A DNA stretch of 64,000 nt from NCBI GenBank assembly GCA_023374025.1, contig SIJG01000041.1:1077001-1141000 (forward strand). The letters run 5' to 3'. The translations under genes and the position numbers were made by a program. Shown piece by piece: positions 11,322 through 23,300 of the stretch. Every line of letters begins with the position of its first letter. The first letter of the stretch is position 1. The stretch is from Heterodera schachtii (lineage: Eukaryota; Nematoda; Chromadorea; Rhabditida; Heteroderidae). The notes below the pieces were generated by a model. It was not told the origin of the DNA. It did not search any database and saw only the letters and a list, made by a program, of their open reading frames with translations.

Positions 11322-13440
11322 CATACTCATCGACCCTGAAAACGTCCAAGAAATGTTTTCATGACTATAAAATATAACAAACTGCAGAACTACATATTAC
11401 CCCACATTCTTGGTATCCAACTACATAAAGCTTGAAGTCCCCAACATTGTTGGTATCATTCGAAAGCTCTTCAAATGCTCTATTAGCCTTGCAAAAAACC
11501 AAAAAATTTTCTAGCCTGGAAAAAATTTTATTAGAAAAAAAAAAATTCAAAATTTCGGTTTTTTCGCAATTTTCATGTAAGTATAACTTTTTTGGTAATT
11601 GTCTGATCACCAAGCGATAGCTTAGAAATATGTTAAGCTTTCTAATGATACCAACAATGTTGGATTTGGATGCCAAAGAAGAAAATAATAGACAAAAACA
11701 TGCAAATTTTTAAAAATCTGAGTACAGATAATAGACAAGTACCAATATTTCTTGGTGAAATCTCTAGGATCTTTTTTTTTACACCATTTTAGGAAAAATT
11801 TATTGTTAAATTCTCATAATCACTTATGCGAATGCCATTTTCTTAAATTTATTAATTTCTACATAAAATCAGTAACAACACTAATATCACTCCGTCCTGC
11901 GCATTTGCGTCTGTTTGAGACTGTTTTTCCCTTTTTGCTTTCATCTTTTCCTGTTGACAAATCGTTTAAAAATGGGACATTCCAGGCCAGGCTGGTCCCC
12001 CCATCCTATCTTTCCACTTTTAAATCACAAAACATTTTTTGAATCAGGAACTATTTTAGTTTTAACAAAATATTTATTCCAAGTTTATTCTAAAGTGTTA
12101 AATAAAAAAACAACAACAATTTTCTCAACACTTTTTAAAGCAATGCTTCATTTTAATTCTTACGGGCATGAACAAATTCAACAGATTGCCCGTTCCATTT
12201 GAACGTATGTCCCTCGCGAGAAAAAAACACGCTCGGTCAGCGAATTGATCATGCAAATGGTCCAGGTCGAACAACGCAGCACTAAAAAATACATCATGGG
12301 TTTTTTTTTACCCGAGGAATGTTATTCTACTCACGGGTCAGTGCCACTGACCCACTGATCGAAAGGGCGGATAATTTCAATATCCTTGGCCAAAATCCTA
12401 AAAAAAGCATAGCCAAAAATAACTGGAAACAAAACCTTCACGACAACGCTGACGATGGCCAGTTTTTTTTGCCATTTCTGCAAGGGCTGCATGCAGCCTT
12501 TGTTTGATCAGGGCACCATTTCTTCTCGTGTGGACCAAAGCAGACAAAACACGTTCTTCTCATTGTCAACTTTTTCCATAACGATATTGAATTCATGGAC
12601 TGTTGCAGTTGAATCGACTTAAATAAAGTTTATTTTCTCGAATCGGTGTGTGAATACAAACACAGCCCCCGATATTTATTTTGAACATGACTAAGTACCG
12701 GTACCACTCACTCACCCCATTTGTAAAGTGCAGCACAGGTTGCAGCCTTGTGCCCTCTTGTACCGCATGCTACGCACATGCTTGTTCGTAAGTGGGTATT
12801 ACATTCATGAGTCCAGTGGTCATATTTTTTGCAAAGGCTACAGTACATTTTTAAAAATTTGGAGAACAGAGAAATTTCTAAAGTGGAAAAAAAAAAATTA
12901 ATTTTTACATTTTTTGACCGCTTCGTGTATTAGACGGACGCTCGCGCCTGTTTCTTTGGGTCGGGGGTCAGTTCGGCGCTGCTAACTTTTAATGTTCTAA
13001 GGTTTCTCTATCAGTTAAAGTTAGCAAACATTACATCATTTGAATTAGGTATCCCTTAACTCCGTACCAGGTGTTTTCGACAGTGATTGGTTTCGACAGT
13101 AATTTTTAATTGATGTTCTACATGATTTATTGTATACATGAATTACTATTAATATACAATTTGCATATAAGAAGTTTATAATTGAAGTAAGTAATAAAAA
13201 ATAAGACTTGTATGAGATTTTTTGCCAAAAATTCATCGCTTTCACTTTTTTTATACAAATATCTCATGCTGGAATGTAGTCAAAAATACAACAAGTTTCT
13301 TAGATAAGGTTCTCGAATCGTGTGGGAAAATCTGCTAACTAATGTCGGGTTTGAGTGCCAAAATTCAAATCTGCAGGATCTTAAGCAAGAATTCGAAAAT
13401 CGCAAACCACTCTGCAATGTAAAAGAGCCACGTTCTTATC
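11322..13440. other. Gene-poor AT-rich stretch
   Basis: No complete gene recognised. An inverted pair with core CCAACATTGTTGGTATCATT lies at 11438-11470 and 11628-11662, and a related word (TTGGTATCAATCGA) recurs near 19736. A more GC-balanced island at about 12690-12830 and a hairpin (GCTAACTTTT...TTAAAGTTAGC) at 12977-13026 were examined but could not be tied to a known RNA gene. Two short open frames near 12319-12600 show no domain. Confidence 0.5.
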
Positions 13441-13445
13441 ATTTT

Positions 13446-13715
13446 GAGAGAAGAAGAGAGAGAGAGAAAGTTGGGCGATGGAGTGAGAGGGAGAGAAAGG
13501 AAGAGAGACAGAGAGAGAAAGGAAAACAGAGGGAGAGGGAAATTGGAGAGAAAAAGAGAGATAGAGAGGCAGATTAAGAGAGAGTGAGAATGTGGCGAAG
13601 GCTGAGAAGAGACAGCGAAAGGAAGCGGAGGAAGTGAGTAAGACGGAGGAAAAGGGGAGGAGGACGAGGCAAGAGAGGAGGACCAGCAGCAGGAGAAGCC
13701 GGAAGCCAACACCAA
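13446..13715. repeat. Purine-rich (GA) low-complexity tract
   Basis: About 270 bp of GAGA/GAAG sequence, almost purely purine on the plus strand. It immediately precedes a foldback element. Long open frames here arise from composition and are not treated as genes. Confidence 0.85.
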
Positions 13716-13716
13716 G

Positions 13717-14400
13717 GTAGGGGAACTAGAGAATGGCAAATCAACCTTTTTATTGCTTTTTGCGGAGTATCAATTTAAATGTTGATATTTAATTAAATCA
13801 ATTAACATTATGCCATCAACGCAAATATCAACGTAAATTTTTAAAATTGCGATGATTTTTTAAAATTTATGTGAGCGGTTTATAATTTTAGTGCGAGAGA
13901 TAACGCAAAAATGAGAGAGTGTTGAATTTCAATCCCAGTCATACAAAACATTTTTGATGAAGGAGGGTAGAGAAAATAATTCCAATAGAGAGCGCAATGG
14001 GAAGGGAGTTCATGTCTCTTCGCTGATTCTTTTGGTAAGAGACGCAGATTCCTCACTATGTTCTCTGTTCTCTCTCTGTCTTAAATCTCTTCCCATAACA
14101 CTCTCTTTTTAATTAATTTTTCTTTATTCTTCACCAAAAATGCTTTTGTATGACTGGGGCTGAATATAACACCTCTCACTTTTCTGTTATCTCTCTCCCC
14201 ATTTTATTTTTCCGCCAAAAGTCATTTTTAAAAAGTTGCTTTAAATTTAAAAAAGTATCCTAATTTTAAAAATAGCGTTGATATTATGTTATGACACAAT
14301 GTATGTTGATATTAAATAAATATCAACGTCAATGTTGATATTTATTAAAACAATATTCGCTAAGAGAAAAATGTTGATTTGCCTTTCTCTACCAAGAATG
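13717..14400. repeat. Foldback element with inverted arms
   Basis: The outer ends are inverted copies: AGAATGGCAAATCAAC near 13730 against GTTGATTTGCCTTTCTCT near 14376. Inner arms also pair: CCCAGTCATACAAAACA near 13935 with TTTTGTATGACTGGGG near 14143. The whole unit folds around about 14050. No coding frame and no clear target duplication were found. Confidence 0.7.
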
Positions 14401-14458
14401 CAGACATTGACAAAGTAAGAAAAAAGTTGACCTAGGAAACACTGAGGATGGTCATTGA

Positions 14459-14872
14459 CAAGGGCGTAGCCAGACCCTTGGCTTCGGAGGGGGCTGAAGT
14501 CAAAAACTCGATTTCTAGGGGTGTATTTTTCTTTTTTCAGTCGATTTCTAGGGGTGTATTTTTCTTTTTTCAGTCGATTTTTAGGGGTTTATTTTTCGCT
14601 TTTTGAAAGGGTGTATTTTACAAAAATTTTAGTTGTTTTTCGCTAAAAAATTACTATTTTTTGCAATTTTGGTCTCCATTTTTCAAAAATATGGTAAAAT
14701 GGGGTCCGGCGGTGCCGATAGGCGACGCCGGGAAAATTTTTTTGAGTATTTTAATGCAATTTTGCTAAGAAAATTGCTTAAAATTTCAAAAAAAATTTAC
14801 TGAAAATTTTGGTTTCGGGGAGGGGGGGGGGAGGCTTTATCCCCCTCAGCCCACCCCCTGCCTACGCCCTTG
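14459..14872. mobile_element. hAT-type MITE, 414 bp
   Basis: Termini are CAAGGGCGTAGCCAG and its near-perfect inverse CTGCCTACGCCCTTG, flanked by the exact 8-bp duplication GTCATTGA (14451-14458 and 14873-14880). Inside are about 2.6 copies of a 33-34 bp tandem unit (TCGATTTCTAGGGGTGTATT) at 14508-14600. No transposase. A diverged one-ended relative lies inverted in the LSM7 intron near 25664-25830. Confidence 0.85.
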
Positions 14873-14954
14873 GTCATTGATAAGGCAACCAAAAACAAGC
14901 ATCTAAAATCTATGCGCGTAAAATATGCAAATAAAAAAGGAAATTTTGAAAGTA

Positions 14955-15440
14955 GCATTTATGTGGTAATCCTGTACTTTATTGGTCCCTAAAAAAAAGA
15001 AAAAAATAGAGGGTTTTTTGCGATTCTGAGTGGCACTCGGGGGTTTCGGGAGCGCTGATCACGAATATGACATCCATTTCGACCTATTTAGAATCCCGAA
15101 CCCGAATTCGAACATTTTTTTAATAAACTTTTTAAAAATTGTTAAAAACGTCTTCCCTGGGGTTTTCGGGGTCGCTAACCATGAATCTAACTTAAGTTTT
15201 GGTCAAAGTCGAAGCCCGGACCCGAATTCGAACAAAAGGAGAAAATTAATTTTTCACCAAAATTTACATTTGTTGTCCCAAATTTATTCAAATGAACGCA
15301 ATATAATAGAAATAAAAATTAAATGGATGTCATATTCGTGATCAGCGCCCCCGAAAACCCCCGAGTGCCATACAGAATCGCCAAAAAACCCTCTATTTTT
15401 TTCTTTTTTTCCAATAAAGTACAGGATTACCCATAAAACA
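14955..15440. repeat. Foldback element with ~110-bp arms
   Basis: The left arm (about 14963-15075) and right arm (about 15323-15436) are inverted copies starting GGTAATCCTGTACTTTATTGG-like, with GAGGGTTTTTTG and GTGATCAGCGC cores. The loop carries a second copy of the dispersed GAACCCGAATTCGAAC motif. No clear target duplication, because the palindrome extends into the flanks. Confidence 0.75.
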
Positions 15441-15551
15441 TCATTCCTGCAAAAAATTGTACAATGAAAAGGTGAGATTCGAATATTTGACTTTTATTTA
15501 TTCGAATTCGGGTCCGCGGTTTGGATTTGGTCTAAATTCTTTTTATCTTTA

Positions 15552-16433
15552 TTGGAAAGAGCACAAAATTCTCTACCGAATTACCTTTTGAATGGAGGGG
15601 CTACGACTTGTACGCACTGAGTTAGCAGAGATGATCAAAAGTAAACAAATATGATCAATTTTTTCATTTCCGTTTACGGTAAAAACTGATTTTTTATAAT
15701 CATTAAAATTCACCACAGTATAACTTTTTATGTACAAGTCATAGCCTCATCATTAGGGCTGTGACTTTTAGGTTTTAACTATTTTTTTTGCTCAATTGTT
15801 TTGAAGAATGGAGCTCAAAAAACGCATTTCTGCGTTGAAAATTTTCGATTCTGATGTAACTATTAGTCACTAGAAATCACTATTTTGGCGTTTCGTCACT
15901 AAAATAGTTAAAAGTCACTATTTTGGCGTTTTGTCACTATTTTTTCACTTTTTTGGCATTTTTTGGAAAATTCCTTAACAAAAATGCAATAAAAACGAAA
16001 AATACACCCCTAAGAATCGACCTAAAATTTTTTTTCAAAAAAGGCATCCCTAAGAATCGACCTAAAAAATTTTTCAAAAAATACCACTAAGAATTGGAAA
16101 ATTTTCATAAAAAATTTCCCCCAAATTTTTTTTTCTTGGCAAAATTTTTGGTTTAAAAAATGTCAATTTTTGCTGAGAAAATATTAGAAAGGAAATGTAC
16201 CTCATTTGCAACTGCAATCAGTGAATAAAAATTATTTTTGCTCAATTTTGATTCTAAAAATTATGTCACTATTCGTCACTATTTTGGACTTTTTGTCACT
16301 ATTTTGTCACTATTTTGGCATTTTTGCTCACTATTTTAGTTAACTATTTCGAGATTTTTGGTCACTAAAAGTCACAGCCCTACTCATCATTCAAAAGGTA
16401 ATTCGGTAGAGAATTTTGTGCTCTTTACTATGG
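15552..16433. repeat. Foldback element interrupted by a hAT-type insertion
   Basis: AGCACAAAATTCTCTACCGA...CCTTTTGAATG at 15557-15596 is inverted at 16388-16431. With 15754-16382 and one 8-bp duplication removed, the right arm reads continuously (ACAAGTCATAGCCTCATCATTCAAAAGG) against the left arm (CCTTTTGAATG...GCTACGACTTGT). The outer element is therefore older than the insertion. Confidence 0.75.
15754..16382. mobile_element. hAT-type MITE, 629 bp, nested
   Basis: Perfect 18-bp terminal inverted repeats TAGGGCTGTGACTTTTAG, flanked by the 8-bp duplication CTCATCAT (15746-15753 and 16383-16390). The interior is rich in GTCACTATTTTGGCGTTT-type words and in CCCTAAGAATCGACCTAAA tandem copies. 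No transposase frame. It is inserted in the right part of a foldback element. Confidence 0.88.
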
Positions 16434-17051
16434 GCCCACTCAAAATTTCCATAAAAATTTTCCAACCCCTAGGAATTTTTTTTCGAAAATTCCCGATTTT
16501 CAGTGTATTTTGTGGTGTCCCGATCACCATGGAGTGATCCGATCATGTTGATGTAAGAGGCTTTTTTGACCAGCACCAAAAGTTATGGAAGCATGAAATA
16601 TTTCAGGTTTTTAAATCAACTATAAGATGGTTCAGGTTTGAATCGAGATTTTTTTTGCACTCTTTGGGCATCTTTGACTTTGGTGCCAATGACTCTCTGT
16701 TTGCGTTTAATGAAAATATATCAGCATATGATAGAGCAAGAAACGAGCTAAAATTCAATTCGAAAATTTGAAGTTTCGACTTTTCGTTCGAATTCGGGTC
16801 CGGATTTCGTCGAAATGGATGCCGGATTCTGGTCAGCGAACCCAAAAACACCTGACACTTGTTTTTCTGACACAAAATTTAAATTTTCAAATGAATGAAT
16901 TATCGACTCCAAAGGGGGCGGACGAAGACCAAATTACGCACATAAAAATGTTCATCCGAGAATTTGGGATTGGTCAATAAATTTATTGGCGTTAAAACAA
17001 AAACAAAGGTTCCCCTAGCATTATTACTAGGGAAGGTCCTCCTGATCAGTT
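16434..17051. other. Intergenic, with one dispersed-repeat copy
   Basis: No gene recognised. A copy of the dispersed motif (GAATTCGGGTCCGGATTTCG...GGTCAGCGAACCC) lies at about 16786-16855. The rest is AT-rich spacer before the 3' end of the HEATR1-like gene. Confidence 0.5.
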
Positions 17052-18955
17052 TTAATAAAAAGGGGCGACAGCACTGTCCATCATAATGCCATTCGTCGAT
17101 TCTTCTTTTTCTCCCCCGAGACGGTGTTCGATCGCTTTCGCATAGCGCAAAACAGCGCCCTTCAGCTTGGAGTCGGACAACTGCAAATGTGAAGGAAAAG
17201 TGCCTTTTAAAGGCTCGCCCGTTCAAACGGCACCTCCCGTTGAAAACGTTCTTCACAACTCCGCTGAGATTGCTCTTCCTCCAGAAGCAAAGAAAGAAAG
17301 TGCGCGGCTTTTTCTGCTTGGAATCTGTCCATTCCCTCCAAGTCCATCGTTTTGAGGAGCATCGTCAGATAGGCGTCACGCCATGTTTCGTTTTCTCCTA
17401 AGTTTCCATACATTGGAAGTTACTGTTGTGGCATCTATACGCCTTCACTACCGGTTCTGTATGCGTCAACGAGAATCCGCCAAAAAGGCACCAGAAAATG
17501 GCTCAAGTCGAAGAGTTCCATCAATTTCTGGATCTCCGTCGTCGCTTTCAATTCGTCATCGTTGTAGACGATTCGCAATGTTGCACTGTGGAGTGAGATT
17601 TATTATGGTAACTTTACAAACCCACTTCCTCGGCAGAGTGTCCAACGACAATCGCTGACAGAGCACACACACCGCCCGAAGCACCAACGGAAAAGTGTTG
17701 GGACGGAGTTTGTACAGTAACAATTTCAGTGCATTTTGAACCGTCTCATTGTCAAGCGTCGCAACGTTCACCGCCAAACAAATGAGCAACATAATGCCGG
17801 CACATTTGAAGGCTTCCAATTTGGACCTAAGGGCACAGAAAAATCAAATTGAAAAAAATAAAAATAAAAGCGCATCACTTCAATGCAACGCTTAAAAACG
17901 GCATCAGTCTGGCAAGGAGTTGGTCATCAACAGTTCCGTCAGCTGTCGAGTTTTCAATCAAAATTCCGAACAAAGACACCAAAAAAGTAAAATAATTTTG
18001 CATTTTGTCATTGGCATATGTGGACCCAAGCTGCTCAATGGCCATTTGGACGAAGTTCGACAGTGTGGAAACGAGTCCATAGGAACGACCGACTTGACAT
18101 GCTCTGCCTTAACAGTGACTTTTCCTTTCAATTATTAAATTTGAAAACTTTTTAGAAATTTAATTTGAAATAAAACGGAAGCGAGTTCGTAAATATACAT
18201 AAAATATTCATCGGAATCGGTGCTGCGTCCCTTTGATATTCCGTCAGCCAATCCCAAGCAGTGGAGTTGAATTTGAGAATGTGGAGGAGCCGACCGAAGG
18301 AATTGACGCTGTGATAAGGCAGAAAAGCGAGCAGAAGCGCCTCGGCATTGTATGTGTGAATCTGACAATGGGAGGATCAAACCAATATTCATGGGGGAAC
18401 GCCTAAAAAGTTAGTCGTGAAAGGCAGACAGAAAGTGACTTTTCTAATTGATCGATTACGATTCTTAAAGGGAACCTTCCGTTAGTATTCTAACGTCGAG
18501 AACCTGATAGTTATGGATGAGCCATTCGAGCACCTGCCGACAGCACTGGTGATGGAAATGGGCGGCGAGACGGAGCAAAAATGTCTCAATCCGCCGGTCG
18601 AACTGCTCCGCCTCGTCCTTCTGGAGCATCGCTCTATTGAACCGTTTCTTGTCCTTCCAAAACAATTCTGGCGCATAAGTGTCGAATGCATTGTCAATTT
18701 TTTTCATGCCGGATAGCCCAGCAAGCCCTAAAAAACGCAACTCGCAATAATCATTGCATAGAGAACAAATCCCCACCCACGACTCTAACAATGTCTTAAT
18801 AGAAAATCACCAATTTTGTAAAACTCGTCTCGGTCTAAAGCAGCCGCCTCTTTTTTGGTGAAAAGAAGCGAAGAATAATCACGCTCAACCGCCAAAGCCC
18901 CGGTGGGTGCCGATTTAAGCCTCTTGAGCTGCTGTTGGAGAGAAGTCGCGGCCAT
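17052..18955 (-). CDS. HEATR1/UTP10 homologue, N-terminal part only
   Basis: Minus-strand gene matching the N-terminus of HEATR1/UTP10, a HEAT-repeat scaffold of the small-subunit processome in the nucleolus (18S pre-rRNA processing). It starts at 18955 with MAATSLQQQLKRL, then SLLFTKKEAAALDRDEFYKIG, the family's opening. The next exon (about 18480-18730) reads FLLRLAAHFHHQCCRQVLEW LIHNYQ, and the one at 18185-18360 reads TYNAEALLLAFLPYH, both expected in order. Further helical exons lie at 17875-18090, 17615-17825, 17440-17590, 17207-17400 and 17052-17180, ending at a stop at 17052-17054. The product would be about 500 residues, whereas the family is about 1,650-2,150. The C-terminal two-thirds is not in the window downstream. 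It is either a shortened or partial duplicate gene, or the last exon call is wrong. Confidence 0.75.
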
Positions 18956-19136
18956 TCACTGCTTCAAATGTTAAATGGTAGTCAGCTGTCAGGTAACAAA
19001 TTTTTGGTGGTATCAAAATTAGGCAAAATTACAACAAAAAAGCAATATGATTGAGAAATTGGAACAATGCACTTTATTCAAATATGTATTAGGTAAATAG
19101 TCTTTTTCCTTAACCGGTAGGAGCCTTTCTCATCTG

Positions 19137-19610
19137 TTGAGCATAAGCAAAGTCAGACCAATCGAAAATCTAAAAAAGTTTATAAATGCAATCGGAACAT
19201 AGCGAATTCGCACCGTTCGCGGGAGCACAAATTTTGGAACTCGGCGCTCACGCAACACCCGCGACCCTTCCCAGCGTTCGTAGTCGCGATCAGCCTCCCA
19301 AACCCACAGAGCAGCAGTGGCTGGCATCGTGAGTAAACTTACAACACTGGAAGGGGCAAAAAAAGTAGGGAGAAACAAAACGGCTGACGCGGTGGGCGAT
19401 AACTGGGCACGGCTAATTTCGCGCAAAAGTACAACTATTAGTGAAAACCAAAATCGATGGTGACCCATGTGTCTCTTTCCGTGGATGGCGGGACCTTGCG
19501 GAGATAAATCGGCCTGTCACTCCGTAAACAAGCATAAAAGTCCAAACGCTGTTGTTGAACATCGCATAAACCGTCGGAGCTGTGGACGGATTACCAGCAA
19601 ATGAACCAAC
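19137..19610 (-). CDS. Unrecognised minus-strand locus with hydrophobic segments
   Basis: Not recognised. Open frames on the minus strand include one at 19400-19605 (reading AGNPSTAPTVYAMFNNSVW, then TFMLVYGVTGRFI) bounded by a splice acceptor-like site, and one ending at a stop at about 19130 (MPATAALWVWEADRDYERWE, then a basic stretch and a hydrophobic tail). A donor-like GTAAGTTT lies near 19330. The pattern resembles a small membrane protein in two or three exons, but the joining frame is uncertain. It lies between the 5' end of HEATR1 and the 3' end of BRD8. Confidence 0.35.
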
Positions 19611-19619
19611 CTAGAAAAG

Positions 19620-20340
19620 GAAATTAAAAAACACATATATTGGTTCTAATGCAGTCCAGTCGACTTTTACGCGAACAATCAATGACTATCTTCATTTTCT
19701 TAAGTCATATTTCATTCTTGCTCAAAACTTACATTCTTGGTATCAATCGAGAGCTTAAAGTCCACAGAAGTTTATCCATAGAAAAATTCTTGGCATAAGT
19801 TGAATATTCGCGAAAAATGACGAATTTCAGGTTTTTCAATGCAAGCATTTGTTCTTTTCTTGTATTTATAAATCCTGGGACTTGGAGCTTTCAATTGATA
19901 CGAAGGATATATGGATTAACTAAGTAAGAAAAAAGTTATGGCTTCAGAAACCGAAGATGGTCATTAATTGGACGCGCTAACTGCATTAGAGCCGATATAT
20001 TAAGAGGTTCACTCACCCAATCCGACCTGGACCTCTGTGAAAGATCAATGTCAGGGTCGAATTCATCATCAATTGCCGCGGATAGCCCCGTTTTTGACAT
20101 CGGAAGCATTAATGTGTTTTGGGGTAATGAAAATAGGTAAAAATTTTGAAACATAAAATGTTACAAAGGTAATCCCAAAAATGTAAATAAGTTTATTTGA
20201 AAATGGAAAATGCAAATTGCTAACATCAATAATGAGTGGTAGTAAGTGTCGCATTTCAGTATGATAATTTGAGCACAAATAAATGAATAAAGGGAGAGAG
20301 AGAGAAAGCAGTTGAAATGCACCAAATTTGGAGAAGGGGA
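19620..20340. other. Spacer with dispersed-repeat relics
   Basis: No confident gene. The segment at 19922-19965 (AAGTAAGAAAAAAGTT...GATGGTCATTA) resembles 14411-14458, the insertion site of a hAT-type MITE. An exon-like minus frame at 19980-20130 (FDPDIDLSQRSRSDW) has no recognised domain. Confidence 0.45.
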
Positions 20341-23300
20341 TCAAATCGTTGACGTAAATGTGTACTTTTTGTTATACATTCGACGTCGTTGGAAGAGACG
20401 GCGTGTTTCCTCCTCATCGCGTTGATCTGCCTGAAAACGTCGCTTTATGCTTGCATTTACGATTGGCTTTTGCTCAGGTAATTGACTCACTTCCCTCTCC
20501 TTGTCCTGGCTGCTGCTGCTGGTCAACTCTTCGTCATTGCGACCCTTTGCCTTCTTTTGGTCCACCCCTTTCGGCTTAATCAGAGTTGTTGCCCAAGCAA
20601 TGGTAAATTTTGCTGCTCCCCCTCCGCCAATTGCACCCCCCTCGGAGGAACTGCCATTGCTCTGGCGACTGGGCGGCGGAGCGTGAAATTGGCCGGTAGG
20701 AAACTGAACAACCTGAGCATAGACAAAAGAAGTTGATGAGATGAATGATTTGAATTTGACTGCTCACCTCAATGCATTTCAATGCGTACGCAACCATTTC
20801 CTTGGCGTAATTGTTCACATAATGTCCGGTACTGTTGTACATAACCGCGTTGGCAAACATTTTGAGAATTGCATAACTGAATTTGCCGAGCGTGTTAACT
20901 TCACCCGACTCGATGTTCGTCTTCAATGTTTTCAAATCCATGGGTCTAAATAATTAGTGAGAAAACGTGATAATTTGTTGAATAGATTTACTTTTTGATT
21001 GCAGTGTGATAGCCATGGACTAGCTCCTCGCTGACCGGAAAACTGAAGACTGGCGCATAGCGATGAGAATGAATGTCGCGCCAAAGGGTGAGCAGAATTT
21101 GTTTAGGGAGGACCGCAGTGGAGGAGCGTTTGCCCGGCTTGAGGAAGAGGCGGTTGTCCGCGACACTGTCCACGGCGGGGGACGGCGTCGACGAGGCGAT
21201 GGCCGCACGACGCAACTGCGAACGCAATTTGGCAGTGGCAGCCACTTCAGAAATGAGCGGCTGTGGAGGCGTAACGACAAAAGACTGTGGAGAGGAAAGA
21301 GCGGACGAAGACACGGATTTGTCATCGACTAAAACCAAAGGGTGTATCGTTATGAGATGATTAAACTCGAACTCCCATTCATAAAGTTTTTGAAACAATT
21401 TTCACTTACATTTTTGATATGATTTCTCTGTATAGAGATTTGTTTGTTTTTTTATTTGCCCAATGAAGACTTGTTTTTATCGCACCACTTTCTTTTGCGG
21501 CGCGCTTTTTTGGAAAAAAACGCAAGAGAAAAATTCTCACAAGTCGCGTTTAATCGGTCGCAAAAATTTTGTCGTTTCCCTTGCGCGCTTTTTTTAAATA
21601 TTTTTTCTCCTCTTTTTTTCTCGACCCCACCACCGCTTCGTGCGACCGACGCCCGCCTGCAATCGGCGACATAACCCCAACCCCTGAACCCCCACCCACC
21701 CCCTACGCAGATCTGTAAAATAGAATGGACATAAATGCGCCTCTTAAGTTACCAGATTCTTTTCTGATAAAATTCCTCGCACGTTTTTCGCTCTGCCCTT
21801 TCTCAGATTCAGCATCCGTTTCTCTCATCCCATCGAAGGACAAATCAGCTCTAAAATGAAGTTGAATAAAAAAACAAAGCACTAAAATAAAATGATTTGA
21901 GAAATTAGGGAAAAAGTCGAGTTCGTACTTTCGCTTCCGTGTTTTCGGCTTTTCCGTGGGAGGGGTGGCGGCGACTTGCATTCGTGGCATCCGCTGCTGT
22001 TTTGTGGAAATGTCTGTCGCTTCTGCCGGTCCAGCCACGGGCTTTATGACCTGTTTTGCATCTGAATTGGAAATTATTCAAGTTAAAAAAGCGAAATGTA
22101 AATACCAATGCCTTTTTCCCGACCCTTCGCTATAATCGGAATGTCATTTTCTATGCATTCCATTCGCCGAATCGGAATTGTGTGTTCTTTAAATTCTTCG
22201 GGTCCGGACTTGGTCAATAAACATTTTTCGTTTGCTTCCGCGTATTTGGCCACACGCGTTCTCAGTCCAATGGATTCGAATTGTGGCAATGGCCTCAAGT
22301 TTACCCTAGCTTCGGATTCCCCAAACAGTTCTTTTGATTTGTCCAAAGAAATGCACAACGAAGTGAATGCTTCAAAAGTAAAAATCGCATCACTCTCTTA
22401 AAAAAAATAATTTTCTCGAATTTATCAGGTGTAATGAGGGTCTAAAATATGACAATTAGAAATATCCCCGCCCCAATAATCATGGCGGTAGCACTCCGTT
22501 TCGGTTTGAGACAATTTGAAATCTTGTTTCTTTTCATGATTGTAATGGCTTTTCAATGCCATTTAAAATTAAACATAAACGTTTTTTTTATCAAAGTTAA
22601 ATAGGTAACCTCCAATACTATTCCAGAGGGTGTCGTTTTACTATTTTATGCATTATGCCACCATTTCTTTAATACTCCCTTTGTATTTGGCGCCATTCCT
22701 CGTCATTTTACCCAGTTTTTGGAGTTTTTTTCTTCTTCAAATTTTCGGGAACAAGGGGATCCGGTGGGAATTGCTTTAAAGTCAATGTATTATCGTACTA
22801 GATTTAAATGGCTATATGAAAACATCGCAAATTGAATGGGATATAGGCATTTTTTTAGCTTAATTGTAATCGACCAAGTTATATATAATATTACAAGAAT
22901 TTTTTCTTGACATTTTCTTTCGTTAATTTTCTTAAATTTTCATGCTTTAGGCACAGACTAACGATTAACTAATTCGCTTAAAGTCTAACCAATACTCCTT
23001 TTTAGAACCCAAAAAAGGAAAATAACCTGTAATAGTTTTTGACGTTGTTCTCAGACGTTTTGCATTTGGTTTTTCTAATTCAGCATCGGTTTCATCAGAG
23101 AGCTCATGTCTGAATTTTTTATGAGAAGTTAAGGAAAAAGTCGAGTTCGTACTTTCGCTTCCGTGTTTTCGGCTTTTCCGTGGGAGGGGTGGCGGCGACT
23201 TGCATTCGTGGCATCCGCTGCTGTTTTGTGGAAATGTCTGTCGCTTCTGCCGGTCCAGCCACGGGCTTTATGACCTGTTTTGCATCTGAATTGGAAATTA

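Noticed and set aside
12690..12830. GC-balanced island considered as an snRNA, SL RNA or 5S rRNA gene
   Set aside because: No match to U1, U2, U5, U6, SL1 or 5S signatures that I could recognise, and no clear hairpin set or Sm site in the right place.
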